Positions 53,198 through 62,087 of a stretch of 64,000 nucleotides of DNA are shown piece by piece; position 1 is the first letter of the stretch; each line of letters opens with the position of its first letter. Source of the stretch: G020353115 sp964640125 (GTDB taxonomy: Bacteria; Bacteroidota; Bacteroidia; Bacteroidales; VadinHA17); NCBI GenBank assembly GCA_964640125.1, contig CAZXGG010000002.1, positions 1 to 64,000 of the forward strand, read 5' to 3'. Under the pieces are notes generated by a model that was given only the letters and a program-made list of their open reading frames with translations, did no database searches and was not told the DNA's origin. The position numbers and the translations under genes were made by a program.

Positions 53198-54022
53198 CTA
53201 TAGTGTGCCCTGCCAGATGAAATACTCTGAAGGGATCCCTTTCAACGGAACAGCTTTCTCAAAGATGCCATAAACCGCCGATCCGCTCCCTGATAATGAA
53301 CTGTATAAGGCACCGGACCTGTAAAGTGCCTCCTTCAGCTTACCAATCTCCGGATAGTCATTGATAATATGTTCTTCGAAGTCATTCCGGATGGTTTGTT
53401 TCCATTCAAGGATGGGCAGTTTGATGGATTCAAATAATTGGTTACCCGATTCTTCAGGAGTTGCCTTTGTATAGGCTTCCGAGGTGTTAATGTGTATCCC
53501 GGGATAAACAACAACAACGTGATATCCCGAGAGAATGGGTTCTGCCGGCGCCAGGTTGTTTCCTCTTCCGGTGGCAAAGGCAGGTTGGTTCCTGATAAAG
53601 AAGGGACAATCACTTCCCAGTGTGCCCGCCATCTCTTCCATTTCGTGTGGTGTCATTCCAAGATCGAATGCGGTGGATAACATGCGGATTATGAAAGCCC
53701 CGTTTGAAGAACCACCACCCAACCCCGCTCCGGGAGGGATGACCTTGTGCAGATGGATCTGTAAGGATGGTAAAGGATATTTCTTTTTTACCAGGCGATA
53801 GGCTTTAACGCATAGATTTTTTTCAACAGGATCGGTAAGAACGATCCCGGTGTTTTCAAAACTTAAAACGGAATGGTCCGAAGGGGTGGATGCTGGTATA
53901 AACTCAAGTATATCGCACATTCCAATGGGATAGAAGAGGCTTTCCAGATCGTGAAACCCATCGGGCCGTTTGCGGATGATGTTTAATCCGATGTTGATTT
54001 TTGCATTTGGAAATTCCAGCAT
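53198..54022 (-). CDS. ispE: 4-diphosphocytidyl-2-C-methyl-D-erythritol kinase
   Basis: 274 residues, GHMP kinase fold. The ATP loop is PPGAGLGGGSSNGAFI; FPNAKINIGLNIIRKRPDGFHDLESLFYPI at the N-terminus and LGSDCPFF in the middle are IspE hallmarks. It phosphorylates the CDP-methylerythritol intermediate in the MEP isoprenoid pathway. It is a single gene, convergent with the carboxylase genes, with no strong promoter recognised. Confidence 0.95.
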   Translation of the reverse strand: MLEFPNAKINIGLNIIRKRPDGFHDLESLFYPIGMCDILEFIPASTPSDHSVLSFENTGIVLTDPVEKNLCVKAYRLVKKKYPLPSLQIHLHKVIPPGAGLGGGSSNGAFIIRMLSTAFDLGMTPHEMEEMAGTLGSDCPFFIRNQPAFATGRGNNLAPAEPILSGYHVVVVYPGIHINTSEAYTKATPEESGNQLFESIKLPILEWKQTIRNDFEEHIINDYPEIGKLKEALYRSGALYSSLSGSGSAVYGIFEKAVPLKGIPSEYFIWQGTL

Positions 54023-54169
54023 ACCTGATGATCCTAAACAGGAGTAAAATTATAAATCCTAAGCAGAATCACTATTTGATTGTTCCGCTTTTTTTTGAAC
54101 TTTTTAGAGGAGTCAATCGTTGGGAATGTCCAATAAGAATTTGTTAACAATTGCACTTTTTTTTAAACA

Positions 54170-54379
54170 TGATGTTTATAAAAAGATCTTTTTTGACGCA
54201 CCCAATTTCATACCTTTGAATCCTNNNNNNNNNNNNNNNNNNNNNNNNNNNNNNNNNNNNNNNNNNNNNNNNNNNNNNNNNNNNNNNNNNNNNNNNNNNN
54301 NNNNNNNNNNNNNNNNNNNNNNNNTGATGTTTATAAAAAGATCTTTTTTGACGCACCCAATTTCATACCTTTGAATCCT
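54170..54379. other. Assembly gap of 100 N flanked by identical 55-base copies
   Basis: Bases 54170-54224 and 54325-54379 are identical with N at 54225-54324. As at 29754, this looks like an unmerged contig overlap upstream of dnaB. The region 54023-54499 holds no gene; apart from the gap it contains the dnaB promoter and the repeats described next. Confidence 0.85.
54366..54373 (+). promoter_or_regulatory. -7 box of dnaB
   Basis: TACCTTTG, a perfect TAnnTTTG, with TTTTTTG about 15-18 bases upstream. Because of the assembly overlap the same box also appears at 54211. Transcription from here gives a leader of about 120 bases before the dnaB ATG. Confidence 0.5.
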
Positions 54380-54387
54380 GCGAGCGC

Positions 54388-54468
54388 ATTCCCCGCTGCT
54401 TGCGGCAGGGTTAGCGAGCGCAAAAAAATTAACAATAAAAGGATCGAAGATTCCCCGCTGCTTGCGGC
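54388..54468 (+). repeat. Two copies of a 19-base repeat in the dnaB leader
   Basis: ATTCCCCGCTGCTTGCGGC occurs at 54388-54406 and 54450-54468. Each copy can form a CCGC-tgctt-GCGG hairpin. GCGAGCGC is also repeated (54380, 54413). These look like interspersed intergenic units; copies elsewhere would explain the contig break just upstream. Confidence 0.5.
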
Positions 54469-54499
54469 GAGGAGCTTCAATTCTCAAAAATAGTGAATT

Positions 54500-55987
54500 A
54501 TGGCATTGAAAGAACCATCCAAGAAAAACCACAGGATTGATCCGGTAAACATGGATATCGGGAAGGTCCCTCCACAGGCAATTGATCTTGAAGAAGCAGT
54601 ATTGGGAGCCATTATGCTTGAGAAGGATGCTGTCATATCCGTGCTGGATATTCTGCAACCCCTGAGCTTTTATAAAGAGGCACACCAGAAAATATACCGT
54701 GCCATTGTGGACCTTTCATCTAACCAGAAACCAATTGATATTCTTACCGTTACTGAGGAGCTCAGGTCGAGAAATGAGCTGGAGGAAGTGGGTGGGCCAT
54801 TCTATATTACACAGCTTACCAGCAGGGTGGCTTCTGCCGCACACATCGAATACCATGCACGGATCGTTGCCCAGAAGTTCATCCAGAGGGAATTGATCCG
54901 GGTTTCAACAGATATCCAGAACAGGGCATACGACGACAGCATCGATGTGGATGACCTGCTTGATATGTCAGAACAGGAACTCTTTGAGATAGCGGAAGGA
55001 AACATAAAAAGGGAAACTGCCAGGATAAATGTTTTGATGCAGATGGCCATTGAGCAGATTGAAGAGGCAAGCAAAAGGGAAGACAGTCTCAGCGGAGTAC
55101 CCTCCGGCTATACCAAACTGGACCGGATCACTTCCGGCTGGCAAAAGTCAGACCTCATCATTGTTGCTGCACGACCATCCATGGGTAAAACAGCGTTCGC
55201 CCTCTCCATGGCACGAAATATTTCGGTGGAACACAATAAACCGGTTGCCGTATTCTCACTTGAAATGTCTTCTCTCCAACTGGTTAACCGGCTGATTGTT
55301 AGTGAAACGGAATTGCCTTCAAACCGGATCAGAAATGGAAATCTCGATGAGAAGGAGTGGAAACAACTGGATGCTAAGATCAAAAGCCTCGTTGAAGCAC
55401 CGCTGTTTATCGATGATACACCGGCCATTTCCATTTTTGAACTGAGAGCCAAATGCAGGAGGTTGAAACTGCAGTACAACGTTGAACTGATCATCGTCGA
55501 TTACCTTCAGCTGATGTCAGGCCCTGTCGAAGCCAGGGGAAACAGGGAACAGGAGGTTAGCAATATCTCACGGTCACTCAAAGCCATCGCCAAAGAACTG
55601 AATATTCCGATTATTGCCATCTCCCAGTTAAACCGGTCGGTTGAAATGAGATCGGGCAGCAAGAGGCCCCAGTTGTCCGACCTGCGGGAATCGGGTGCTA
55701 TCGAACAGGATGCCGATATGGTGATATTTATTCACAGGCCTGAAAAATATGGGATAACCGAAGATGCAGATGGAAATTCAACCGTCGGATTGGCGGAAAT
55801 CATCGTTGCAAAACACAGGAATGGCCCGGTGGGGGATATCCATCTGCGGTTCCGGGATGAGACAGCCAAGTTTGTGGAACTGGATGATATGGAGATCGAT
55901 TACCTGAAGGGTGATGCCAGCCAGAAAACCTTTACCATTGGATCGAGGATGAATAATGAGGGGGGTGGTGACGAGCAACCGTTCTGA
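54500..55987 (+). CDS. dnaB: Replicative DNA helicase
   Basis: 495 residues. The N-terminal primase-interacting domain (about 15-120, PPQAIDLEEAVLGAIMLEKD) is followed by a linker and the RecA-like motor with Walker A ARPSMGKTAFAL, Walker B IIVDYLQLMSG, and SQLNRSVEMR and DLRESGAIEQDADMV. It unwinds DNA ahead of the replication fork as a hexamer. No intein is present. It is the first gene after a 120-base leader with repeats and is convergent with yjjG. Confidence 0.96.
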   Translation: MALKEPSKKNHRIDPVNMDIGKVPPQAIDLEEAVLGAIMLEKDAVISVLDILQPLSFYKEAHQKIYRAIVDLSSNQKPIDILTVTEELRSRNELEEVGGPFYITQLTSRVASAAHIEYHARIVAQKFIQRELIRVSTDIQNRAYDDSIDVDDLLDMSEQELFEIAEGNIKRETARINVLMQMAIEQIEEASKREDSLSGVPSGYTKLDRITSGWQKSDLIIVAARPSMGKTAFALSMARNISVEHNKPVAVFSLEMSSLQLVNRLIVSETELPSNRIRNGNLDEKEWKQLDAKIKSLVEAPLFIDDTPAISIFELRAKCRRLKLQYNVELIIVDYLQLMSGPVEARGNREQEVSNISRSLKAIAKELNIPIIAISQLNRSVEMRSGSKRPQLSDLRESGAIEQDADMVIFIHRPEKYGITEDADGNSTVGLAEIIVAKHRNGPVGDIHLRFRDETAKFVELDDMEIDYLKGDASQKTFTIGSRMNNEGGGDEQPF

Positions 55988-56007
55988 AACCAGTGCAAGT
56001 ACCAGGA

Positions 56008-56700
56008 TCACAGGATCTCTTTCAGTTCAAGCAGTGATTTTATCTGATAGGTTGGTTCCGATTGGAAGTCTTCTCCGTTGGGATTGAAAAATACCTGGTC
56101 TATGCCAATCCTCATCGCTCCTTCAATATCCACCTGGTAATTGTCACCGACCATCATACATTCGCCTGGGTTTGATTGAATGATTTCCAGCGTGTAATAG
56201 AAAAATTCCGGATTGGGTTTCAGGTACCCCGCCATTTCTGAAGTGATTATGTTGGAAAAAAAATCGGTCAGTCCTGCATTCTGCAGTTTGGTAAATTGTA
56301 CCTCGTTGAATCCGTTTGTTACAATATGAAGGGTGTATTTTGGTTGAAGATATTCCAGGATCTCCCGGGAAAAGGGAATTAATCTGGTTTTCTCCGGACT
56401 GATGGTTATATATTGCTGATCAATTTTTTCTGCCAGCGATTTATCGTCGATCCCGAATTCCAGCAGTGTGAGATAAAACCGCATCCACCGTAAGACCTCT
56501 TTCTCTATCTTTCCTTCCCTGTACTGACCCCATAACTGGTTATTGAATTTGTGGTACACTTCTTCAAACTTCCTGAAGTCAGAATCCAATACAGAAAGGT
56601 TGTAATCCTTAAAAATATCGGCAAATGCTTCTTTTGAATTTCCTTCAAAATCCCATAAGGTACCATCCAGATCGAAGAGAATATGCCTGTACTTCTTCAT
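56008..56700 (-). CDS. YjjG-type HAD nucleotidase
   Basis: 230 residues from the ATG at 56700; a TTG 12 bases upstream is less likely. HAD motifs: ILFDLDGTLWDF (nucleophile Asp and DxDGT), IVTNGFNE for motif II, Lys in GYLKPNPEFF, and MVGDNYQVDIEGAMRIG for the metal-binding end. The set matches the YjjG group, which dephosphorylates pyrimidine nucleotides including non-canonical ones. Substrate is inferred from family. It has a perfect TAnnTTTG box close to the start. Confidence 0.85.
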   Translation of the reverse strand: MKKYRHILFDLDGTLWDFEGNSKEAFADIFKDYNLSVLDSDFRKFEEVYHKFNNQLWGQYREGKIEKEVLRWMRFYLTLLEFGIDDKSLAEKIDQQYITISPEKTRLIPFSREILEYLQPKYTLHIVTNGFNEVQFTKLQNAGLTDFFSNIITSEMAGYLKPNPEFFYYTLEIIQSNPGECMMVGDNYQVDIEGAMRIGIDQVFFNPNGEDFQSEPTYQIKSLLELKEIL

Positions 56701-56716
56701 AATAATTGGCAAACTG

Positions 56717-56724
56717 CAAAGATA
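56717..56724 (-). promoter_or_regulatory. -7 box of the YjjG-type gene
   Basis: The minus strand reads TATCTTTG, a perfect TAnnTTTG, 16 bases before the ATG at 56700. This supports the ATG over the TTG at 56712. Confidence 0.5.
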
Positions 56725-56759
56725 GAAGATTTTGAAACGGGATTAATGTCGAAAAAGAT

Positions 56760-56767
56760 TAATTTTG
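56760..56767 (+). promoter_or_regulatory. -7 box of the DUF302 gene
   Basis: TAATTTTG, a perfect TAnnTTTG, 80 bases before the ATG at 56848 and divergent from the box at 56717. No clear -33 box. Confidence 0.35.
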
Positions 56768-56847
56768 GCGCTGAATGGATTGGATCCGGGCTTCTTTAAT
56801 GATGCAGTCGCATCCATTCATGATGTCAAACGATAACCATTATTGCC

Positions 56848-57234
56848 ATGAAGTATTATTTCACAAAAGAGATCAGCAAAGCGTTTGATGAAGCGATCAT
56901 TGCACTTGCAGAGGAGTTAAAAAAAGAGGGATTTGGCATTCTTACCGAGATCGATGTCAAAGAGACATTGAAGAAAAAGATCGATGTCGATTTCAGGAGA
57001 TACAAGATCCTGGGCGCATGCAATCCCCATTTTGCGCATAAAGCCTTGATGACTGAAGATAAGATCGGCGTGCTTCTTCCTTGTAATTTCATCGTTCAGG
57101 AGAAGGAACAGGGTTTAACGGAAATTGCTTGTATGAATCCGCTGGTTGCAATGAAGGAGGTGGAGAATGCTGACATGGAGGGTATAGCCGCCGATGTTAC
57201 ACGGAAACTGAGCAATGTTATGGAGTCCCTGTAA
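56848..57234 (+). CDS. DUF302 family protein
   Basis: 128 residues, one DUF302 domain: EELKKEGFGILTEIDVKETLKKK, YKILGACNPHFAHKAL and IGVLLPCNFIVQEKE are the conserved strands and helix. The family is widespread and small, with no agreed function; the Cys-x-Pro-His element could bind metal or a small ligand. There is no signal peptide. The DEAD helicase gene begins 38 bases later on the same strand and may be cotranscribed. Confidence 0.88.
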   Translation: MKYYFTKEISKAFDEAIIALAEELKKEGFGILTEIDVKETLKKKIDVDFRRYKILGACNPHFAHKALMTEDKIGVLLPCNFIVQEKEQGLTEIACMNPLVAMKEVENADMEGIAADVTRKLSNVMESL

Positions 57235-57272
57235 GATGGAATACACAAAAATTCAGATTAATTTATCTCCGA

Positions 57273-58412
57273 TTGGACTTTAAGAAATTTAACTTTTCAA
57301 AAGAGATCTCACAGGGCATTGAAGCCATGGGATTTCGGGAACCGACCGCCATTCAGATAGAGGCTATACCTGCCATTCTCAATGGCAGGGACCTTATCGG
57401 TTGTGCCCAGACAGGAACCGGCAAAACAGCCGCCTATATATTGCCTTTGCTGGAAAAGATGATATACCTGCAAAGGGAGACGAAGGCAATCACTACCCTT
57501 GTCATTGCGCCCACACGGGAGTTGGCACTCCAGATTGACCAGCATTTTGAAGGTTTTTCCTATTATGTCCCGGTTAGCTCTATTCCTGTTTATGGTGGGG
57601 GAGATGGAACAGCCTGGGATGTTCAGAAATCTGCCATGCTGAAAGGTGCAGATGTTGTGATTGCGACACCGGGCAGACTTATCACCCATTTAAAGCTTGG
57701 TTATCTCTCCCTGAACCAGGTTAAATTCCTGGTGTTGGACGAGGCTGACAGGATGCTTGATATGGGCTTCTATGATGACATAGTCCAGATTATCGAATAC
57801 CTTCCCGAACAGCGGCAAAACCTTCTCTTTTCTGCCACCATGCCACCGGAGATCAGACAGTTGGCTAAAAAGATCCTGATCGATCCGGTAGAGATAAATA
57901 TATCTCTCGCCAAGCCGGCGGAAGGGATTTTACAAACAATCTACCGGGTAGAAAATCCATTGAAGACAAAATTGATCGTGAACCTGTTGTCTGGAAAGGA
58001 TGTGCCCAGTATCCTGATCTTTTGCTCCACAAAAAATAGTGTTAAAATCCTTGAGAAAGAGTTGACCAAACTTAGATTCTCCGTCAGGGCAATTCACTCA
58101 GACCTGGTTCAGAAGGAGCGGGAAAAAGTACTCCTGGAATTTAAAAACCGGAAGATCCAGATCCTGGTGGCAACCGATGTCATCTCCCGGGGAATCGATA
58201 TTGAAAATATCGACCTGATCATTAATTATGATACTCCCAGGGATGCAGAGGATTATGTACACCGGGTGGGAAGAACAGCACGTGCAAAGGCAACCGGGGT
58301 CGCCATCACACTGGTCTCGAGGGATGAGGTGAAAATCATTTCCCGCATTGAAAAACTGATCGGATATACCATCTTCAGAAGTCCCCTGCCCCCGGAAATA
58401 AGCAGATCCTGA
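57273..58412 (+). CDS. DEAD-box RNA helicase
   Basis: 379 residues. Q motif FREPTAIQIEAIP, motif I AQTGTGKT, PTRELA, TPGR, motif II DEAD in LVLDEADRMLDMGF, SAT, and the second RecA domain with RGIDIENIDLIINYD and HRVGRTAR. The start is a TTG at 57273 (LDFKKFNFSKEI); no ATG is available in frame upstream before the Q motif. There is little C-terminal extension, so it is a minimal RhlE-like helicase. It remodels RNA, for example in ribosome assembly or mRNA decay; the target is unknown. Confidence 0.92.
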   Translation: MDFKKFNFSKEISQGIEAMGFREPTAIQIEAIPAILNGRDLIGCAQTGTGKTAAYILPLLEKMIYLQRETKAITTLVIAPTRELALQIDQHFEGFSYYVPVSSIPVYGGGDGTAWDVQKSAMLKGADVVIATPGRLITHLKLGYLSLNQVKFLVLDEADRMLDMGFYDDIVQIIEYLPEQRQNLLFSATMPPEIRQLAKKILIDPVEINISLAKPAEGILQTIYRVENPLKTKLIVNLLSGKDVPSILIFCSTKNSVKILEKELTKLRFSVRAIHSDLVQKEREKVLLEFKNRKIQILVATDVISRGIDIENIDLIINYDTPRDAEDYVHRVGRTARAKATGVAITLVSRDEVKIISRIEKLIGYTIFRSPLPPEISRS

Positions 58413-58456
58413 TTGTTGCTGCAGTTGCAAAAGGTACCATCTTCATACGTAATCCA

Positions 58457-58471
58457 TCCCGGTTGCCGGGA
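58457..58471 (+). terminator. Short stem-loop after the DEAD helicase gene
   Basis: TCCCGG-ttg-CCGGGA is a perfect 6-bp stem with a 3-base loop, 45 bases after the helicase stop. No T-run follows, so its role as a terminator is weakly supported. Confidence 0.3.
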
Positions 58472-58509
58472 AATCATCCGGCCTGGTGGCAAACCTGATG
58501 GGAAATATG

Positions 58510-58540
58510 TTCGGAAAGAAAAAAATCCTGATTACCTTTG
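58510..58540 (+). promoter_or_regulatory. Promoter of rmuC
   Basis: TTCG (58510-58513), 19 bases, TACCTTTG (58533-58540). The -7 box is perfect and the -33 box has one mismatch. The ATG is 35 bases downstream. Confidence 0.6.
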
Positions 58541-58575
58541 TTTGTCTTCGGAATGATTGTGTAAATTGAACTGGT

Positions 58576-60041
58576 ATGGAAATTATCTACCTGGTTATAG
58601 GAATTGGCATTGGTGGGACCCTTGGCTGGCTTATCGTAAGATCCCGTTCATCCGGCGCACGGGAAGTGTCGGAAGAGAAAATCAGGAATTTCACAGAACT
58701 GTTGAACAATACACGAAATGAGCTGGAGATCAAAGAAGGCGAGATCATCGAATTAAATAGAAGCCTTTCAGCTAAAGAGGCTGACCACCGGAACCTTCAG
58801 GAAAAACTGGATCAGCAAAAAACGGAAATTGAGAAAATCCAGGAGCGGTTTCAGGCTGAGTTTAAAAACCTGGCGAATGAGATCTTCGATGAGAAATCAA
58901 AAAAATTTACCGAACATAACCGGGCTAAACTCGATGAAATACTGAAACCCCTCAATGAAAGAATAAAAGACTTTGAGAAAAAAGTGGAGGAGACCTATGA
59001 TAAGGAAGCCCAACAGCGTTTTTCATTGAAAGAGGAGGTCAAAAGGCTGGCTGAACTGAACCAGCAGGTCAGCAGGGAAGCAAGCAATCTGACCAAAGCA
59101 CTGAAAGGAGACTCCAAAGCACGGGGTAACTGGGGAGAGATGATCCTGGAAAATATTCTTGAAAAATCGGGCCTCGAAAAAAACCGGGAGTATTTTATCC
59201 AACCTTCATTCACCGATGATTCGGGTAAACGATTGCAACCCGATGTGGTAGTCGCTTATCCTGGAAACAGAAGCGTTGTTATCGATTCAAAAGTCTCCCT
59301 GAATGCATATGAAAAGTATGTGGCAGCAGAAACCGATGAGATGAAAGAAGCGGCTATGAAAGACCATCTGCAATCGGTCCGGAACCATATCCGGGAATTG
59401 AGTGAAAAGAACTACCAGGACATCTATGACCTGAAAAGCCTTGATTTCGTGATGATGTTTCTGCCGGTTGAACCCGCCTATTATCTCGCCGTTCAGAGCG
59501 ATACAAATTTATGGACATTTGCCTACGAAAAACGGATACTGCTGATCAGCCCAACCAACCTGATCGCTGCACTGAGAATGGTCGAAAGCATGTGGCAGCA
59601 GGAATACCAGAATAAAAATGTGCTGGAAATAGCCCGGCAGAGCGGTGCCCTGTATGATAAATTTGAAGGGCTGGTCACTGACCTGCTCGATGTGGGCAGA
59701 AAACTCGATTCAGCAAAGGTCAGCTATGAGAGTTCGATGAAAAAACTNNNNNNNNNNNNNNNNNNNNNNNNNNNNNNNNNNNNNNNNNNNNNNNNNNNNN
59801 NNNNNNNNNNNNNNNNNNNNNNNNNNNNNNNNNNNNNNNNNNNNNNNTGGGCAGAAAACTCGATTCAGCAAAGGTCAGCTATGAGAGTTCGATGAAAAAA
59901 CTTTCTGAAGGAAAAGGGAACCTGGTGAGCAGAGTGGAGCAGATCAAGAAACTGGGTGCGAAAACTCAAAAAACCCTTCCCGATAATCTGATTGAACGGG
60001 CTGAAGTGGGTAATCCCGACGAGGAAATTACCGATTCATAG
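58576..60041 (+). CDS. rmuC: DNA recombination protein RmuC (reading frame crosses an assembly gap)
   Basis: An N-terminal membrane anchor (about 3-18) is followed by a long coiled coil (about 30-170) and the RmuC domain with GDSKARGNWGEMILENILEKSGL, VIDSKVSLNAYEKYV and MMFLPVEPAYYLAV. The frame is broken at 59748 by 100 N between two identical 55-base copies. Deleting 155 bases puts the C-terminus LSEGKGNLVSRVEQIKKLG to EEITDS back in frame, giving 436 residues ending at 60041. RmuC limits DNA inversions between short repeats in Escherichia coli; its nuclease-like fold suggests DNA processing. The gene is probably intact in the organism. Confidence 0.92.
59693..59902. other. Assembly gap of 100 N flanked by identical 55-base copies, inside rmuC
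   Basis: Bases 59693-59747 equal 59848-59902, with N at 59748-59847. Removing one copy and the N run (155 bases) restores the rmuC frame, which shows the gap is an artefact. Confidence 0.92.
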
Positions 60042-60043
60042 AT

Positions 60044-60277
60044 TTACAGTCCGTTGTTGAAAGGCAAAGCTGTTGTTCCCTCAACAGCCACCGCATCGGG
60101 TACATTCCCGATTGTTTCTTCAGTTAATAAATCCGGTTCAGAGGTGGTTGTGCCGTCAGCAAAAACCAGATTGACAAAACAGGTTAGACTCAATACTATA
60201 ATGATCAGGATCAATCCCAGGGGCTTTAAAAATCCGTTCTTTTCTATAATCCTTGTTTTCATACCATACATCATCAT
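60044..60277 (-). CDS. Small hypothetical exported protein
   Basis: 77 residues (or 72 from the ATG at 60262). A strongly hydrophobic segment, PLGLILIIIVLSLTCFVNLVFA, ends in a plausible signal peptidase site before a short mature part rich in Thr, Ala and Asp/Glu (about 38 residues). No known domain. It is convergent with rmuC, with only two bases between stop codons. The clean signal-like pattern suggests a real secreted peptide or anchored small protein, but coding status is uncertain. Confidence 0.5.
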   Translation of the reverse strand: MMMYGMKTRIIEKNGFLKPLGLILIIIVLSLTCFVNLVFADGTTTSEPDLLTEETIGNVPDAVAVEGTTALPFNNGL

Positions 60278-60633
60278 ATCGCCTTTTTAACTTTCTCTTG
60301 ATACTATTTGTTTTCATATTGCATGCCAAAGTTTATAATTAAATAGTTTACTGTGGTTTACATGAATTTTACCAACTGTTAAAATGTGTTAAAAGTGTCC
60401 GGTTCCATTCAGGATCGTACGATTGTGAACAACCCAGGAACACCCTGTAAACAGCTAACCCATTAAACCCGAAAGTAAATAGGCCGACTACCTGTGCATG
60501 CCGGCACCAGATGCTTAATTTGGACTAACCTGGTAAAAACTCGTTAGACAATAAGAGTTCGTCTGACGAGTAGCTGGTAATACATGGAAAAGGGGTATTT
60601 CGTTCTTCTACAAACAGGATCCCGCGTTTAGCT
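60278..60633. other. Intergenic region between the small exported ORF and rsmI
   Basis: No gene recognised. AT-rich up to about 60370, then more balanced. The only clear structure is the stem-loop at 60540-60570. No tRNA-like fold was found by eye. Confidence 0.4.
60540..60570. other. 10-bp stem-loop downstream of rsmI
   Basis: CTCGTTAGAC (60540-60549) pairs with GTCTGACGAG (60561-60570) over all ten positions, one being a T-G wobble when read as RNA, with an 11-base loop. It lies 64 bases past the rsmI stop and lacks a T-run. It could be a 3'-end structure or part of a small RNA. Confidence 0.4.
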
Positions 60634-61311
60634 CTACTTCCCTTTATTCCCCTCTACTACAATAACAAATTCACCCTTCACCGGGTGATTCTGAAAGTGA
60701 TTAATCAATTCGGAAAGGGTTCCACGGATGGTCTCTTCGTGTATTTTGGTTAGTTCCCTGGAGATGCTGGATGCTCGATCCTCTCCAAGGCATTCGGCTA
60801 ATTGCTGAAGGGTTTTGATCAGTCGGTGTGGGGATTCATAAAAGATCATGGTACGGTTTTCATCGCGAAGCTGTGATAAACGCTTGTTCCTTCCTTTCTT
60901 ATGGGGCAGGAATCCTTCAAAACAGAACCGGTCGGAGGGCAAACCGGAGTTCACCAGTGCGGGAATGAACGCGGTCGGTCCGGGAAGGCATTCCACATCT
61001 ACGCCATGGGCAAGACAGCTTCTGATGAGCAGGAATCCCGGGTCGGAAATGGAAGGTGTGCCGGCATCCGTTACCAGGGCCATTGATTCGCCCTTCATTA
61101 TGCGCCCTACCAGGGCTTCTACCACTTTGTGTTCATTGAATGCATGATAGGGTTGGATCTTTTTTTCAATGCCATAATGTGCAAGCAATATCCTGGTTTT
61201 CCTGGAATCTTCAGCAAGAATAGTATTTACCTCCTTGAGAAGATCAAGGGAACGAAGCGTAAGATCCTGTAAATTACCAATCGGAGTAGGGACAATATAG
61301 AGTTTACTCAT
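60634..61311 (-). CDS. rsmI: 16S rRNA (cytidine(1402)-2'-O)-methyltransferase
   Basis: 225 residues. LYIVPTPIGNLQDLTLRSL at the N-terminus, AEDSRKTRILLAHYGI, VTDAGTPSISDPG and PGPTAFIPALVNSGL are RsmI signatures of the tetrapyrrole-methylase-like SAM fold. It 2'-O-methylates C1402 in the 16S rRNA decoding centre. Its start overlaps the end of the upstream acidic protein gene by 8 bases, so the two are coupled. Confidence 0.95.
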   Translation of the reverse strand: MSKLYIVPTPIGNLQDLTLRSLDLLKEVNTILAEDSRKTRILLAHYGIEKKIQPYHAFNEHKVVEALVGRIMKGESMALVTDAGTPSISDPGFLLIRSCLAHGVDVECLPGPTAFIPALVNSGLPSDRFCFEGFLPHKKGRNKRLSQLRDENRTMIFYESPHRLIKTLQQLAECLGEDRASSISRELTKIHEETIRGTLSELINHFQNHPVKGEFVIVVEGNKGK

Positions 61312-62050
61312 CAGTGTTGATAATGTGTTTTCTCCGTATCAGGTCAAGGAGATTCTGAACTGCCGGATCATCCATATCCCAGTTGTAATTTTCGCTCAGG
61401 TAATTGAAAGCCTCGTTGAAATTGGGTGAGTTGTTAAGCACCTTAATGGTGTTATCAAATTTATGCGAATCGCCATTAAACAACTCTTTTATGTAATAGA
61501 AACGGTCATTGACGCCAATAGCGGCACCGATATCTTTCAACGGTTGTGACTGTAATTTAGAGGATAGGTCGGTGCCGTGAAACGTTTTTCCCAGTTCCTC
61601 GTTCCTGAACTGTTTTGAACCGGCCAGCTGGTCGGCAATAATCCCGGCAGACTTCTTCTCAGGGGAGACCTTCTCTTTCTTCTCTGCCTCATCCGGTGCC
61701 GGTTTTTCTATTTTTTCCCCTTCACCCAGGTCACTTTTTGAGTCGCTTTCAAGCTCAAAATCCTGCATAACCTCTTCCTCCTGCACCGGTTTTTCGTGCT
61801 CCACCGGTTCTTCCTTCTCAGCTGTTTCTTCTGTCAATTCCTCCTGGGCAGTGTCTGTAACAGGCTCTTCATCAATAGGTTGCGGGATTTCTCTCAATTG
61901 AAGAACGGCATCATAGAGATTCTTTAACCGGGACAGGATCAGATCAGTTTCAATATGGGAAAGGTGAGAGGAATTTTTAAACGTATTGACAAATTTCTCA
62001 ATATCTTGTATATCTTTAATTAGGTTTTCAATGATATTCTTTACTTCCAT
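61304..62050 (-). CDS. Hypothetical protein with acidic linker, upstream of rsmI
   Basis: 248 residues in three parts: a helical N-terminal region (1-55) likely to form a coiled coil, a low-complexity Glu/Pro/Lys linker (about 56-145), and a folded-looking C-terminal region (about 150-248) with SLKDIGAAIGVNDRFYYIKELF-like QPLKDIGAAIGVNDRFYY, AFNYLSENYNWDMDDPAVQNLLDLIRRK. I recognise the C-terminal pattern as common in Bacteroidales hypothetical proteins but know no function. No signal peptide. It overlaps rsmI by 8 bases and is divergent from tdk over a palindromic promoter. Confidence 0.8.
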   Translation of the reverse strand: MEVKNIIENLIKDIQDIEKFVNTFKNSSHLSHIETDLILSRLKNLYDAVLQLREIPQPIDEEPVTDTAQEELTEETAEKEEPVEHEKPVQEEEVMQDFELESDSKSDLGEGEKIEKPAPDEAEKKEKVSPEKKSAGIIADQLAGSKQFRNEELGKTFHGTDLSSKLQSQPLKDIGAAIGVNDRFYYIKELFNGDSHKFDNTIKVLNNSPNFNEAFNYLSENYNWDMDDPAVQNLLDLIRRKHIINTDE

Positions 62051-62087
62051 AACAGTTCGGGTTCATGGTAAGGGTAGGGTATTTTCA

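Noticed and set aside
54120..54374. Frames spanning the N run near 54225
   Set aside because: They depend on translating N and on a duplicated contig end.
54023..54499. Replication origin next to dnaB
   Set aside because: No DnaA-box cluster or AT-rich unwinding element was recognised, and dnaA is not nearby.
29754..59902. 55-base direct repeats at three places as mobile element footprints
   Set aside because: Each pair flanks exactly 100 N and has exactly 55 bases, and removal restores rmuC; this is an assembly effect.
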